Virus record (IMG/VR): IMGVR_UViG_3300023237_000036
Span: 1-37,868 of that record
Reading direction: 5' to 3' (one strand)
Origin: a virus
Length of the DNA: 37,868 nt
Shown: positions 7,408 through 15,072 of the stretch, in pieces
Layout of the letters: every line of letters begins with the position of its first letter
Position numbering within the stretch: the first letter of the stretch is position 1
Made by a program: the position numbers and the translations under genes
Notes under the pieces: generated by a model
The model's database searches: none
What the model saw: the letters and a program-made list of their open reading frames with translations, nothing else
Told to the model about the DNA's origin: nothing

Positions 7408-8292
7408 CTATTCAAAAGTTTCCTCTTTCTTAGGATTAGTTACCTCAGTATACCAAACCCACTTAGGGTTCTTTCCTTGCGACTGTTGTTGTGGTAACAG
7501 TTGCAATTTACTTCCCCAACAAGGAAGTTTGTATGAGCAAAATGTACAAGCCATGCCCAAAATTTTATTACCTGTCTTCTTAGTTCTAAATGTTTCTTCT
7601 ATAGCATCATAGCATCTCTTAAATGGTACTTTGTTTTCAATAGCTGCAATGTTTTCTTCTACACTAGCCAATGCTTTAACTCTGTATTCATTGTCATCTA
7701 TAGGAGTTTCACATACTGTCCACTCACCTGTAGATTTATTGATTACAATCCACCCACCAAAAGGCATCTTCTCACTCTCACTATAGAGATATCCTTGAGG
7801 TACATATCCAAACGCATCGTCCTTTGCAACCTCTTCAAACCCACCTTCAAATTTTTTAGTGAATGAATATGGTGATGCACTTTTAATGTCCCAGACTTTC
7901 TCATTGATCTTAACATCAAGCCTACCCTCAATTTCTGAGTTAGTAAATTTAAGTTTAACCTTTTTCTGTTCATCTTTTACTTCTACTCCCGATGATTTTA
8001 AAACAAATATAGCTAATGCCTCGATAAGATCTCCAAAAGTATTTCTCATCTTAACATTATATGGCTGACCTTCTCCCTTTACATTCTTTGCTTCCATTTG
8101 CAACTGACACAAAGGTCTACCTATACTTGACATTCTTGGTTTAAATCCTTCTCTTCTTTTCTCCGAGAACTGTTTGCGTAAGGCACTTTTACATGCCTCA
8201 CCAAACTCTTCAAGAAGTTTATCAGATACTTCAACAGGATCTTTATTTGCTCTATCCAAATACGATTGAACTTTATGAAGGATATCACTCAT
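7408..8292 (-). CDS. Cas4/RecB-like PD-(D/E)XK exonuclease with predicted Fe-S cluster, 294 aa
   Basis: The nuclease core is visible: RNTFGDLIEAL (Asp88, Glu91), GRLDVKI (Asp126) and KVWDIKSAS (Asp135-x-Lys137), the PD-(D/E)XK triad with a trailing Ser. Cys62 (GRPLCQL) together with Cys249, Cys252 and Cys258 (MACTFCSYKLPCW) gives the one-plus-three Cys layout that holds an iron-sulfur cluster in Cas4 and AddB-type nucleases. Such enzymes resect DNA ends. The gene overlaps by 1 nt the 282-aa protein upstream, which is probably its functional partner. Likely roles are recombination, genome processing or host DNA degradation. Confidence 0.85.
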   Translation of the reverse strand: MSDILHKVQSYLDRANKDPVEVSDKLLEEFGEACKSALRKQFSEKRREGFKPRMSSIGRPLCQLQMEAKNVKGEGQPYNVKMRNTFGDLIEALAIFVLKSSGVEVKDEQKKVKLKFTNSEIEGRLDVKINEKVWDIKSASPYSFTKKFEGGFEEVAKDDAFGYVPQGYLYSESEKMPFGGWIVINKSTGEWTVCETPIDDNEYRVKALASVEENIAAIENKVPFKRCYDAIEETFRTKKTGNKILGMACTFCSYKLPCWGSKLQLLPQQQSQGKNPKWVWYTEVTNPKKEETFE

Positions 8293-9140
8293 TAAGATGC
8301 CAACACGTCAATAGGATCTTCAACTTGATCTACTACTTTTTTCATGTCTGTATCTGTTGGCTCGTAGTTGCTTTTCTTTGCAGCTTTATAAAGGTCTACT
8401 ACTTCTGTATTCTCTTTAGTAATAACTTCTTGAAAGACACCTAACGTTTCCATATCTTCTTTAGACATTTCCAAACCAGCCTCAGCATTAACAGAGATCT
8501 CTGGTGTGTAATAAACATTACCACCTTTCTTCTGTCTCTTGGTATCGACTGATAGTGTTGTTGTAAACATAAGTTTTTTACGTTTAGTTATTTGTTCTAA
8601 TGCAGTACCTACTGGTGAAAATGCTGTACCAGTAACCCTCCATAAACTAGGCAGATTAGAAACAGTGTGTTCTTCGCCATTAGCTTTTACTCCTTTGAAT
8701 GATAACAGACCATAGAGTAATCTATAACATCTTATAGTTCTCTGTTCTGCTAACTGTTCTGGTGTTAAAGATTCCCTATCTTTGAACGGAACTTTACCAC
8801 ATTTTGTACCACCAAGTATATCTACAGCTTCCTCTTTCCAATTCTTAAAGATTATAGATCTGTTTACATACTCACTTTTATCTGGATCATAATGCATGTA
8901 TTGCATTGCACTTATGAATGGTCTAAATGTAATTGGTTTGCCATATACATTCTGACCTACAGTAGAATCAAATGTAAATAAATTACCTACTGGTAATTGA
9001 TTGCCATCGTCATCTTCTGGTGACCTGTTGATGCCAAGTCTAGGAATATTTACTCCTTTACTTGAACCATCGTCTTGTCCAATAGCTTCCATTATCTGCT
9101 CGTTGGACATCTCACTTATATTTGCTATGTTATTTTCCAT
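8292..9140 (-). CDS. Probable ssDNA-binding or recombination partner protein, 282 aa
   Basis: No signature motif is recognised with certainty. The N terminus is acidic and Gly/Asn-rich, followed by LPVGNLFTFDSTVGQNVYG, PITFRPFISAMQYMHYDP and a Lys-rich KKLMFTTTLSVDTKRQKKGGN segment. The last 80 residues are acidic. A conserved core followed by an acidic tail, and coupling (TAATG) to a Cas4/RecB-like exonuclease, fit a phage ssDNA-binding or annealing protein; this is inference from context. It has its own strong promoter (9164-9192) and a consensus ribosome-binding site (aaggagga), so high expression is expected, as for an SSB. Confidence 0.6.
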   Translation of the reverse strand: MENNIANISEMSNEQIMEAIGQDDGSSKGVNIPRLGINRSPEDDDGNQLPVGNLFTFDSTVGQNVYGKPITFRPFISAMQYMHYDPDKSEYVNRSIIFKNWKEEAVDILGGTKCGKVPFKDRESLTPEQLAEQRTIRCYRLLYGLLSFKGVKANGEEHTVSNLPSLWRVTGTAFSPVGTALEQITKRKKLMFTTTLSVDTKRQKKGGNVYYTPEISVNAEAGLEMSKEDMETLGVFQEVITKENTEVVDLYKAAKKSNYEPTDTDMKKVVDQVEDPIDVLAS

Positions 9141-9163
9141 AGTCCTCCTTAGTTGATTGATTC

Positions 9164-9192
9164 CTTATACCATATTTTAATAGATTTGTCAA
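9164..9192 (-). promoter_or_regulatory. Sigma70-type promoter for the 282-aa gene and exonuclease
   Basis: -35 TTGACA (9187-9192), 17-bp spacer, -10 TATAAG (9164-9169), reading leftward. It is placed 24 nt before the ATG of the 282-aa gene. Confidence 0.8.
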
Positions 9193-9195
9193 GTG

Positions 9196-9282
9196 TTATT
9201 TTTTGTAAGGTGGATAAAAAATATCACACACAAATAATAAAATTAATACAACAAATCCTGCACCCAATAACACTTCTAACAT
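9196..9282 (-). CDS. Single-TM micropeptide, 28 aa
   Basis: Starts at ATG 9282 with AAGGAG 10 nt upstream, and overlaps the end of the acidic 73-aa gene by 7 nt. The peptide is MLEVLLGAGFVVLILLF followed by VCDIFYPPYKK: one hydrophobic helix of about 17 residues with a short basic, Pro-containing tail. It ends just before the promoter at 9164-9192. Function unknown; it resembles other TM micropeptides in this genome (17037, 22977, 23187, 23267). Confidence 0.65.
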   Translation of the reverse strand: MLEVLLGAGFVVLILLFVCDIFYPPYKK

Positions 9283-9497
9283 ACTCTGGTATCTCCTTCA
9301 GTAATCTCGCAGGATAAATCTTCCATACGAGCAAACCACATTAAGTAACTTTGTAGTTCTTCATTCTCATTTATATATAACATTGTAGGTTTATCATCAC
9401 ACTGTGCTTTTAAATCCTGCAGCATATCATAAGCTTCTTCTTGCTCATCATCAGCATAATCTTCCCACAACTCTTTATCAAGTAGAGGTATACTCAT
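9276..9497 (-). CDS. Small highly acidic protein, 73 aa
   Basis: About 21 Asp/Glu against 5 Lys/Arg in 73 residues, with ELWEDYADDEQEEAYDMLQ near the N terminus. It is predicted helical and soluble, with Cys residues at 33, near residue 62 and at the C terminus. The charge profile resembles DNA-mimic or nuclease-inhibitor proteins of phages, but no family is recognised and composition alone is weak evidence. It lies between the SSB-tail protein and the TM micropeptide. Confidence 0.7.
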   Translation of the reverse strand: MSIPLLDKELWEDYADDEQEEAYDMLQDLKAQCDDKPTMLYINENEELQSYLMWFARMEDLSCEITEGDTRVC

Positions 9498-9509
9498 AGT
9501 TCTCCTATA

Positions 9510-9731
9510 TTAAAATGGCATATCGTCATCGCTATCTTCTTTACCATTTGGTAAGTCAATAGTTTGTACGAAATACATTGTTGTATTTTCTTTTTTTGCT
9601 TTAGCTATATCATTAAGTTTATCTGCTATATCTAAAGCATCACTTCTTTTTGACATAGTTAACTCAACAGTTATTATTGGATCAGTAAAAGTAAATGTCT
9701 GTACTTTTAGTATTATATTAGTCTCGGTCAT
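9510..9731 (-). CDS. Small protein with an SSB-like acidic C-terminal tail, 73 aa
   Basis: The last residues, DSDDDMPF, are almost identical to the interaction tail of bacterial SSB (DDDIPF). The body has a beta-rich N-terminal half (NIILKVQTFTFTDPIITVEL) and a helix (RSDALDIADKLNDIAKAKK), much smaller than a canonical OB-fold SSB. It overlaps the DNA polymerase stop by 14 nt and has its own promoter inside the polymerase gene (9757-9785). It may recruit host SSB-binding proteins or act as a very small replication accessory factor; both are inference. Confidence 0.75.
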   Translation of the reverse strand: MTETNIILKVQTFTFTDPIITVELTMSKRSDALDIADKLNDIAKAKKENTTMYFVQTIDLPNGKEDSDDDMPF

Positions 9732-11766
9732 AGTTTATCTCCTTCATATTTAACCAATCATATCCCATTTTGATCTCTGTGTCAAGTGGAACATTAAAGT
9801 TTATTCCATAATACTCTTTCAATGCAGGTATTACGGATGCTGTACCCTGGTCAAATATCTTACTCATTACAGCTTCTTCTCCAGGATAAACATCAGCCAC
9901 AATAGAATCGTGAACTGTGTTAATAAGTAAACTCTTAACCCTTTGCTCATTCATTAGCTTATATATTTTTATACATGCTAAAGGTACAATGTCAGCAGTA
10001 GCTAACCCTTGCACAGGATAATTTTTTATTTGCGTACCATAACTAGAGCCACCCCAAGGCATACGTTCTGCATATGGAAAGGAGTATTCTCTACCTGTTG
10101 GTAATTTAATTCTTTTAAAAGTTATAGCTTGGCTTTGTAATTCCTCATGCCATTTAGATATACCTTTATATTTTTCTGCAAATGTTTTATAGTATTTTTT
10201 CTCAGCATCTGTACCTGTTGTACCACCATACAAAGGTTTAAATGTATGTGCCTTTGCATCTTGCCTAGACACACCAATAATATCAGCAGTAAATTTATGT
10301 ACGTCTATATTATTTTTTATATCTTCCATACCTTGCTTATCTTGTGCAAGAAATACTGCAGTTCTAAACTCTAGCTGTGCAAAATCTACCTCAAGTATTT
10401 GCCCACCATCAAACCTAGATTGTATAACCTTACGTATAGGGAATGTATTACCTCTTGGTTGGTTTTGAAAGTTAGGATCCCTACTTGATAGTCTACCTGT
10501 AGCTGTTACAGCTTGCATAAACTTAGGGTGTAATAAACCATTAGCATTTGTAAAATTTTGTAAGCCTTCTACAAAAGTATTTAAGTATGTAGAGATAGCA
10601 TTGTGTCTAAGAATAGAATCAATAAAATCTTTAAACTCTCCCTCTGCTTCTCCTGCAATTTTATTTAAAGTTATCCTATCTGTTTTAAATCCAGAGTCAG
10701 ATACATCATAGACACTTCTAGGTCTTTGATCAAAGCCTGCAAGCTTAGCCATCTTAGCATATACAAATCCTTCTCCATGACATTCATCACACTTACTATA
10801 TTTTTTGTAAGGACTACCATCAACTTTAATTTTTTTAATCACACCCTTACCTACACAATGTAAGCATTGGCTAGCCATAGTTCTATAGATAGGCTCAGAG
10901 TTATTGGCTACTAAAGTTCTAAACTGTGCAAAAGAAAACTTAGGTCTTTTCTTATTCTTCTTAGTAAACTTATCTACACCTGTATTAAATATCTTAGCCC
11001 ATTCATTCTTGTCTTTAGGTTTTTTAGAATAGATTAACCATGACAATTGCTCTGGACTACCTAAGTTAATCTTAGTATCTCCCATTTTTTCGTAGACAAT
11101 CTTATCTATCTTCTGTTTAAGATAAGCAAACTCTGCTCTGTATTCCTTCTCTACTTCTTTAAGATCATCTAAGTTTACATTAATACCATTACGTTCCATA
11201 TCAGTAAGCACAATTAAAAATTCATTCATAACTTTAATTGTTTTTAATAAACCTTTATCTTTATCTGATCTTAAGTCTACCATTTGTGAATCAAACAGTT
11301 GTCTAGTGATAGCTACATCTACTCTACCATATTGTTCTACAATTTCTGCAGGAATATTCTCAAATGATACACCTCTATCCATGTATTCTTTAACTGCACC
11401 ATCTTTAGCATCTAGTTTTCTACGTTGGCAACACATTAATAGTGTTAAACTCTTACGCACACCACGATTCAATACATATTCTGCTATCATAGTATCATAT
11501 ACATTACCTGTGTATGTGAATCCTGCTTCAAGCAACCAACTTAAATCAAACTTAATGTTGTGACCTATAAGTATTTTAGTTTTATCTAATATTTTTTGTA
11601 TCTTTGCATGACACCCCTCATCAATCCTCTCACTATGGTTAGTAAAATAGTATTCATCATTAATACCTACACTAACCAGTATGTTATCTGGATTAAATGG
11701 TGATGGATCAAAGCCACCTGCCTCTGTTTTTTGATACGAGGTCTCTACATCTATTGTTGTTATCAT
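9718..11766 (-). CDS. Family A DNA polymerase with DnaJ-like zinc finger insertion, 682 aa
   Basis: The 3'-5' exonuclease domain shows DVET (Asp6, Glu8), GHNIKFD (Asp74) and YGRVD (Asp150). The polymerase domain shows motif A LEVDFAQLE (Asp461), the O-helix RQDAKAHTFKPLYGG (Arg501, Lys505, Phe509, Tyr513) and motif C VHDS (Asp620). The residue equivalent to E. coli Pol I 762 is Phe509. Between the domains, residues 301-333 carry CLHCVGKG and CDECHGEG, a four-Cys zinc site of DnaJ central-domain type, the architecture described for phage HMO-2011. It replicates the phage genome. Promoter 11813-11841 precedes it. No thioredoxin-binding loop was recognised. Confidence 0.95.
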   Translation of the reverse strand: MITTIDVETSYQKTEAGGFDPSPFNPDNILVSVGINDEYYFTNHSERIDEGCHAKIQKILDKTKILIGHNIKFDLSWLLEAGFTYTGNVYDTMIAEYVLNRGVRKSLTLLMCCQRRKLDAKDGAVKEYMDRGVSFENIPAEIVEQYGRVDVAITRQLFDSQMVDLRSDKDKGLLKTIKVMNEFLIVLTDMERNGINVNLDDLKEVEKEYRAEFAYLKQKIDKIVYEKMGDTKINLGSPEQLSWLIYSKKPKDKNEWAKIFNTGVDKFTKKNKKRPKFSFAQFRTLVANNSEPIYRTMASQCLHCVGKGVIKKIKVDGSPYKKYSKCDECHGEGFVYAKMAKLAGFDQRPRSVYDVSDSGFKTDRITLNKIAGEAEGEFKDFIDSILRHNAISTYLNTFVEGLQNFTNANGLLHPKFMQAVTATGRLSSRDPNFQNQPRGNTFPIRKVIQSRFDGGQILEVDFAQLEFRTAVFLAQDKQGMEDIKNNIDVHKFTADIIGVSRQDAKAHTFKPLYGGTTGTDAEKKYYKTFAEKYKGISKWHEELQSQAITFKRIKLPTGREYSFPYAERMPWGGSSYGTQIKNYPVQGLATADIVPLACIKIYKLMNEQRVKSLLINTVHDSIVADVYPGEEAVMSKIFDQGTASVIPALKEYYGINFNVPLDTEIKMGYDWLNMKEINYDRD
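9757..9785 (-). promoter_or_regulatory. Sigma70-type promoter inside the polymerase 3' end
   Basis: -35 TTGACA (9780-9785), 17-bp spacer, -10 TATGAT (9757-9762). It sits in the last codons of the polymerase and would drive the SSB-tail protein and the genes after it. Confidence 0.65.
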
Positions 11767-11776
11767 ATTGATTCCT

Positions 11777-12235
11777 TTATATTATTTCTTCTGATTTTAA
11801 TTCTGTCTGCACCTTATAGCAGTAATTTTTCAGTAAGTCAAGTCTAACCAAACAAACTTTTTTTGTATTTGAATCTCCGTTGCCAGTTATCTCTCGTGAT
11901 TGTATGTTATTTAATATTATACACTCAAATATTTTAATTGGTTTTATCCATAAATATTCTTTACCTGTATATATAACCCATAGGTGTGCTGATGTTGCTA
12001 GCAATGCAGATGGTTTCCCAAACATAAACAACTCAATAACAATATTATTTGTTTCCTGACTTTTTAAATCATATTTAACTTCTATTTTATAATTATTTTC
12101 TGGTATAAATATATCATACTTACTAAACTTACCATCAATTAATACTGCCGATGGGTATTTTATCTGTATATTTGATAGAATCATATTTTCTATTTTTCTA
12201 CCACGACCTAAGTCTTTTTTAAAATTTGTATACAT
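11777..12235 (-). CDS. PD-(D/E)XK nuclease-like protein (Holliday-junction-resolvase type), 152 aa
   Basis: Core residues: an N-terminal acidic helix (RKIENMILSNIQ), then KYDIFIPENNYKIEVKYDLKS with Asp and Glu-x-Lys in the PD-(D/E)XK arrangement, followed by a strand containing NNIVIEL. Small nucleases of this kind next to phage DNA polymerases are usually endonucleases of the T7 gp3 or resolvase type, cutting branched DNA. Length fits. It shares TAATG with the helicase upstream and contains the polymerase promoter near its 3' end. Confidence 0.7.
   Translation of the reverse strand: MYTNFKKDLGRGRKIENMILSNIQIKYPSAVLIDGKFSKYDIFIPENNYKIEVKYDLKSQETNNIVIELFMFGKPSALLATSAHLWVIYTGKEYLWIKPIKIFECIILNNIQSREITGNGDSNTKKVCLVRLDLLKNYCYKVQTELKSEEII
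11813..11841 (-). promoter_or_regulatory. Sigma70-type promoter for DNA polymerase
   Basis: -35 TTGACT (11836-11841), 17-bp spacer, -10 TATAAG (11813-11818). It lies within the end of the small nuclease gene. Confidence 0.7.
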
Positions 12236-13449
12236 TAATCTGTAAACCTACTTATATATTTATCTAACAAGCAAGATGGATCTCCATGCCAACCTGTTAT
12301 CTTATTCTTACTTACGTTTAATACTCTGCTAGTATTAGTAGGATCATTAGATGCTCTATTACCTATACCAATAATTAAATCTGCTTCAGCTGCCTTACCT
12401 GTCTTAGAGTTTTCCATCATATCAAATGATATATGATCTCTGTTGTGTGCATCTGCTGATGCCTGTGATATGGCAATGACTACACATTGTCTTCTCTTTG
12501 CTATCTCTCTTGCACTTGTATAGATTGCTCTTAACTTCTCATCTGTTCTAGCAAATGTACCACTCATATTTACTTTATCTAATTGATCTATTACAATAAT
12601 ATCTGGCTTATGTTTTTCACAATGACTATCTATATCATCCATAGACCAATCAACTATATCAATCATTTTAATATTATCTTTTATTTTAATCCATTCATCA
12701 CGTGCTGTATCAACATCATCTATAATTTGTTCTTTGTTAAGACCAGTAAAAGCACTGATGGCTCTCATCTGTGTACGTACTGCAGGTTCTTCATTAATAA
12801 AAGCATGTACCTTTGCACCTTGCTCAGCAAATCCATAGGGTGCTGATACAAGGCTAACCCAGAATGCTGTCTTACCTGTCTCTGGTCTAGCAAATGCAAT
12901 CATTAAATTTCCTGGACCGATTCCACCTATATTATTTTTTAGTACAGTTAAATTAAAACTCCATTTACTTACAACATTTAACTCCTCAAGTAGTTCAGTA
13001 ATATCATTTGTTACTGCGTCTAATTTTTGTGCAGGTAATCCTGTCTTATGTTTCTCTATAAGATTTGTAATGAAGTTAAAATCTGCAGGCTTACCATTAA
13101 ATATTTCAGTAGCCTCTATTGCAATCTTCTGTGCAACATCTCTCTCAATTAATATTTTAATTATATCATCTGCTATTTGTTTTGATGGTTCGTTTGTTTC
13201 TTTTATATCCTCAAGTAATTCACTGAACTGTTCCTTAGCTGCTCGTGTTAATGCAGGATTAAATACTGCAGTATGTAGAGAATACAACTCATCAATACTT
13301 ATATCAGAATCATACTTATCATGTGCTTTTTGAATTGTATCATACAAAGAACCAAAGCTACCTTGGAATACATTACGAGATACTTGACCTTTATACTCTG
13401 CATAAAAGTCTTTGTTTAACATTAGTTTTATTATCTGTTTTTCTATCAT
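12235..13449 (-). CDS. DnaB-like replicative helicase, 404 aa
   Basis: The RecA-like core has Walker A ARPETGKT (about 187-194, Lys193; the usual first Gly is Ala), Walker B DIIVIDQLD (Asp288) and, farther on, VVIAISQAS matching the H3/sensor region. The N-terminal half (about 1-135) is helical, as in the DnaB N-terminal domain, and contains NPALTRAAKEQFSELLEDI. It unwinds DNA at the fork as a hexamer. Unlike T7 gp4, primase and helicase are separate polypeptides here; the primase gene lies just upstream with a 60-aa gene between. Overlaps are 1-4 nt on both sides. Confidence 0.9.
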   Translation of the reverse strand: MIEKQIIKLMLNKDFYAEYKGQVSRNVFQGSFGSLYDTIQKAHDKYDSDISIDELYSLHTAVFNPALTRAAKEQFSELLEDIKETNEPSKQIADDIIKILIERDVAQKIAIEATEIFNGKPADFNFITNLIEKHKTGLPAQKLDAVTNDITELLEELNVVSKWSFNLTVLKNNIGGIGPGNLMIAFARPETGKTAFWVSLVSAPYGFAEQGAKVHAFINEEPAVRTQMRAISAFTGLNKEQIIDDVDTARDEWIKIKDNIKMIDIVDWSMDDIDSHCEKHKPDIIVIDQLDKVNMSGTFARTDEKLRAIYTSAREIAKRRQCVVIAISQASADAHNRDHISFDMMENSKTGKAAEADLIIGIGNRASNDPTNTSRVLNVSKNKITGWHGDPSCLLDKYISRFTD

Positions 13450-13628
13450 TTGATGTTTGCTTTCTGAATTATTTCTTTTAGTTCTTTAATCTGTTGTCCT
13501 GCTTTTCTCAACTGTTCTTGCAAATATACCTTTTGTTTTTCTAATCCTTCTATTTTATTCATTTTAATATACTTGTCTGAGTCAAACATTGCAGGGCTTG
13601 GTTCATCTGGGTGTGGTCTATCGTTCAT
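13446..13628 (-). CDS. Small coiled-coil protein between primase and helicase, 60 aa
   Basis: The N-terminal 20 residues are Pro/Asp-rich (MNDRPHPDEPSPAMFDSD). The rest is a continuous charged helix with heptads (MNKIEGLEKQKVYLQEQL, then KELKEIIQKANIK). It overlaps primase and helicase by 4 nt on each side (ATGA). It may be a linker or loader that joins the two split replication proteins, but this is inference from position and shape only. Confidence 0.7.
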   Translation of the reverse strand: MNDRPHPDEPSPAMFDSDKYIKMNKIEGLEKQKVYLQEQLRKAGQQIKELKEIIQKANIK

Positions 13629-14416
13629 TTAAACATCTCCTCTATTTCTTTTGTTCCATAATATTTTAAATCATCTTCTAAAGTTTTAACATGAACATTC
13701 TTAATACCATAAGACTTAAGTTCATTAGCAATACCAAATGATTTAACTGTTGCATCTCTGTCTAACCCTATATACAATTTATCGTACTGTGTCAAGTGTT
13801 TCTTATGAGATTCTTTTAATGATGTACCCATCAAAGCTATGCCTGTCAATACATTAGATACTGCACAAGCAGATGCACAATCTTCTACAAGTATAGCCTC
13901 CTTATGTTCTGTCAAGCCACAAGTAAAAGGTATATCTTTATTACCATACATATACCATTTAGGATAGACCTTAGAATTTAATCCTCTACCCACTGCACCT
14001 ACGATCTCATCTGTCTCTGGATCTTTAGCACAAAAGACTACTCTGTTCTGTGCTATGTCAAATTTTATTGTGGCTCTACCTAAACTCCATGCCTCCCAGC
14101 AATTGTTTTTGTGTAGGTACTTCATTGCTTTGTCATTTGAATATACAGTTGTAAAACTATCTGGCATCTCAAAGTGTACATCATTTGTTTTATTATTAGT
14201 ATTGAATGTTGAGTTTACATAATTCATATCTTTCTCACCTGTGTACTTACCTTTAGCTTTACAGGCAGCATGAAAGCAAAACCAATTTATATTATTGGAA
14301 GCTGTATCTACTGATAGGGTATTCTTACCATGACAAAAAGGACAATCCATTCTAACAGATGTATCTGGTGGAATGAATAGCCCTTCTATAACAGCAAGCT
14401 GTTGCTTATAATTCAA
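13625..14416 (-). CDS. TOPRIM DNA primase with zinc-binding domain, 263 aa
   Basis: Residues 25-52 form a zinc site (CPFC ... CFHAAC), followed by a linker and an RNA-polymerase-like region. The TOPRIM domain shows AILVEDCASA (Glu178) and YIGLDRDAT (Asp219-x-Asp221). This is the T7 gp4A/DnaG-type catalytic arrangement that makes RNA primers. The protein is short because it lacks the fused helicase. It overlaps the 70-aa gene upstream by 11 nt. A promoter-like sequence lies inside the gene. Confidence 0.9.
   Translation of the reverse strand: MNYKQQLAVIEGLFIPPDTSVRMDCPFCHGKNTLSVDTASNNINWFCFHAACKAKGKYTGEKDMNYVNSTFNTNNKTNDVHFEMPDSFTTVYSNDKAMKYLHKNNCWEAWSLGRATIKFDIAQNRVVFCAKDPETDEIVGAVGRGLNSKVYPKWYMYGNKDIPFTCGLTEHKEAILVEDCASACAVSNVLTGIALMGTSLKESHKKHLTQYDKLYIGLDRDATVKSFGIANELKSYGIKNVHVKTLEDDLKYYGTKEIEEMFK
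13767..13795 (-). promoter_or_regulatory. Possible internal promoter in the primase gene
   Basis: -35 TTGACA (13790-13795, in the TTGACACA context typical of this genome), 17-bp spacer, -10 TATAGG (13767-13772). It falls within codons of the TOPRIM domain, so chance is possible. Confidence 0.35.
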
Positions 14417-14618
14417 CTGGCATTTCCTCGTATACTATTGTATACCTTTCTTTATTATAGAAGTTGTCAGCTTCTATCTTCATTAGTCCTTCGTTTAAAT
14501 ATTCAGCAACTGCATTCTCAATCATATCTAGTGTTGGTTCGTATGGAAATGGTATCAATGCTTTTGCATCTATGCCTAGCCCAAATAATCTTACTTTGTA
14601 TTTTTTCATCATCATCAT
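14406..14618 (-). CDS. Hypothetical protein, 70 aa
   Basis: Begins with four Met codons (ATGATGATGATG); any of the four could be used, preceded by gagggaatg. The rest reads KKYKVRLFGLGIDAKALIPFP, then a helix (MIENAVAEYLNEGLMKIEAD) and a final strand (RYTIVYEEMPVEL). The beta-alpha-beta pattern is typical of small phage accessory proteins. It overlaps the primase start by 11 nt. No family recognised. Confidence 0.7.
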   Translation of the reverse strand: MMMMKKYKVRLFGLGIDAKALIPFPYEPTLDMIENAVAEYLNEGLMKIEADNFYNKERYTIVYEEMPVEL

Positions 14619-14638
14619 TCCCTCTATCAGATTTATTC

Positions 14639-14953
14639 TTATTTGTCAAGTCTTTTCTTTCTTTCTACTATTCTTAATGTAAATGGTGTAGGTGTTTGTA
14701 CATCGTCTTCATCACCTATATTATATATAAACTGATCAAATGATTTCATAAAATCTGCAACATATTCTTGTTGATTTTTTTGAATCCTTAACTTCTTGTT
14801 ATCAACACGTAAATCTGCAACGTGAAAATAATCAGCGTCAACATCATCAGTTTTATATTCTTCCATTAAAGCTAATGCTATTGGACATAGCAAATTACAT
14901 TCTGGTGTACCTTTGTTTATATGCTCTTGTGTTACTTTTATTAATCTAATCAT
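14639..14953 (-). CDS. Conserved phage hypothetical protein, 104 aa
   Basis: Starts MIRLIKVTQEHINKGTPECN followed by LLCPIALALMEEYKTDDVD and VADLRVDNKKLRI. The I-x-VTxEHIxxG...CxxCPIALAL pattern is a recurring phage or actinobacterial small-protein motif of unknown function. The Cys pair (19, 23) could bind metal. Translation is coupled to the lipoprotein gene upstream (TAATG). A candidate -35 TTGACA overlaps its stop codon. Confidence 0.75.
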   Translation of the reverse strand: MIRLIKVTQEHINKGTPECNLLCPIALALMEEYKTDDVDADYFHVADLRVDNKKLRIQKNQQEYVADFMKSFDQFIYNIGDEDDVQTPTPFTLRIVERKKRLDK

Positions 14954-15066
14954 TATTTATCCTTGCTAGTTATTATATGTTTAAGTATAGTTGTTGTTGG
15001 ATTAAAGTCTAGACTCTTACAGGAAGTTAGACACAAAAAAATTATAAGTAGTATTTTACTTTTCAT
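14953..15066 (-). CDS. Small predicted lipoprotein, 37 aa
   Basis: ATG at 15066 to TAA at 14953. The N terminus MKSKILLIIFLCLTSC is a complete type II signal peptide: Lys2/Lys4, a hydrophobic core, and lipobox LTSC with Cys16 as the lipidated residue. The mature part is only 22 residues, and the residue after Cys is Lys, which would favour outer-membrane sorting. Phage lipoproteins of this size include Rz1-like spanin subunits and superinfection-exclusion proteins; no partner spanin is recognised nearby. It sits 6 nt after a 147-aa gene and shares TAATG with the gene that follows. Confidence 0.7.
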   Translation of the reverse strand: MKSKILLIIFLCLTSCKSLDFNPTTTILKHIITSKDK

Positions 15067-15072
15067 AATAGA

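Noticed and set aside
14621-14649. Promoter at the stop codon of the 104-aa gene
   Set aside because: The -35 TTGACA is exact but at 17 bp the -10 is only TAGAGG, so it was not listed as a promoter.
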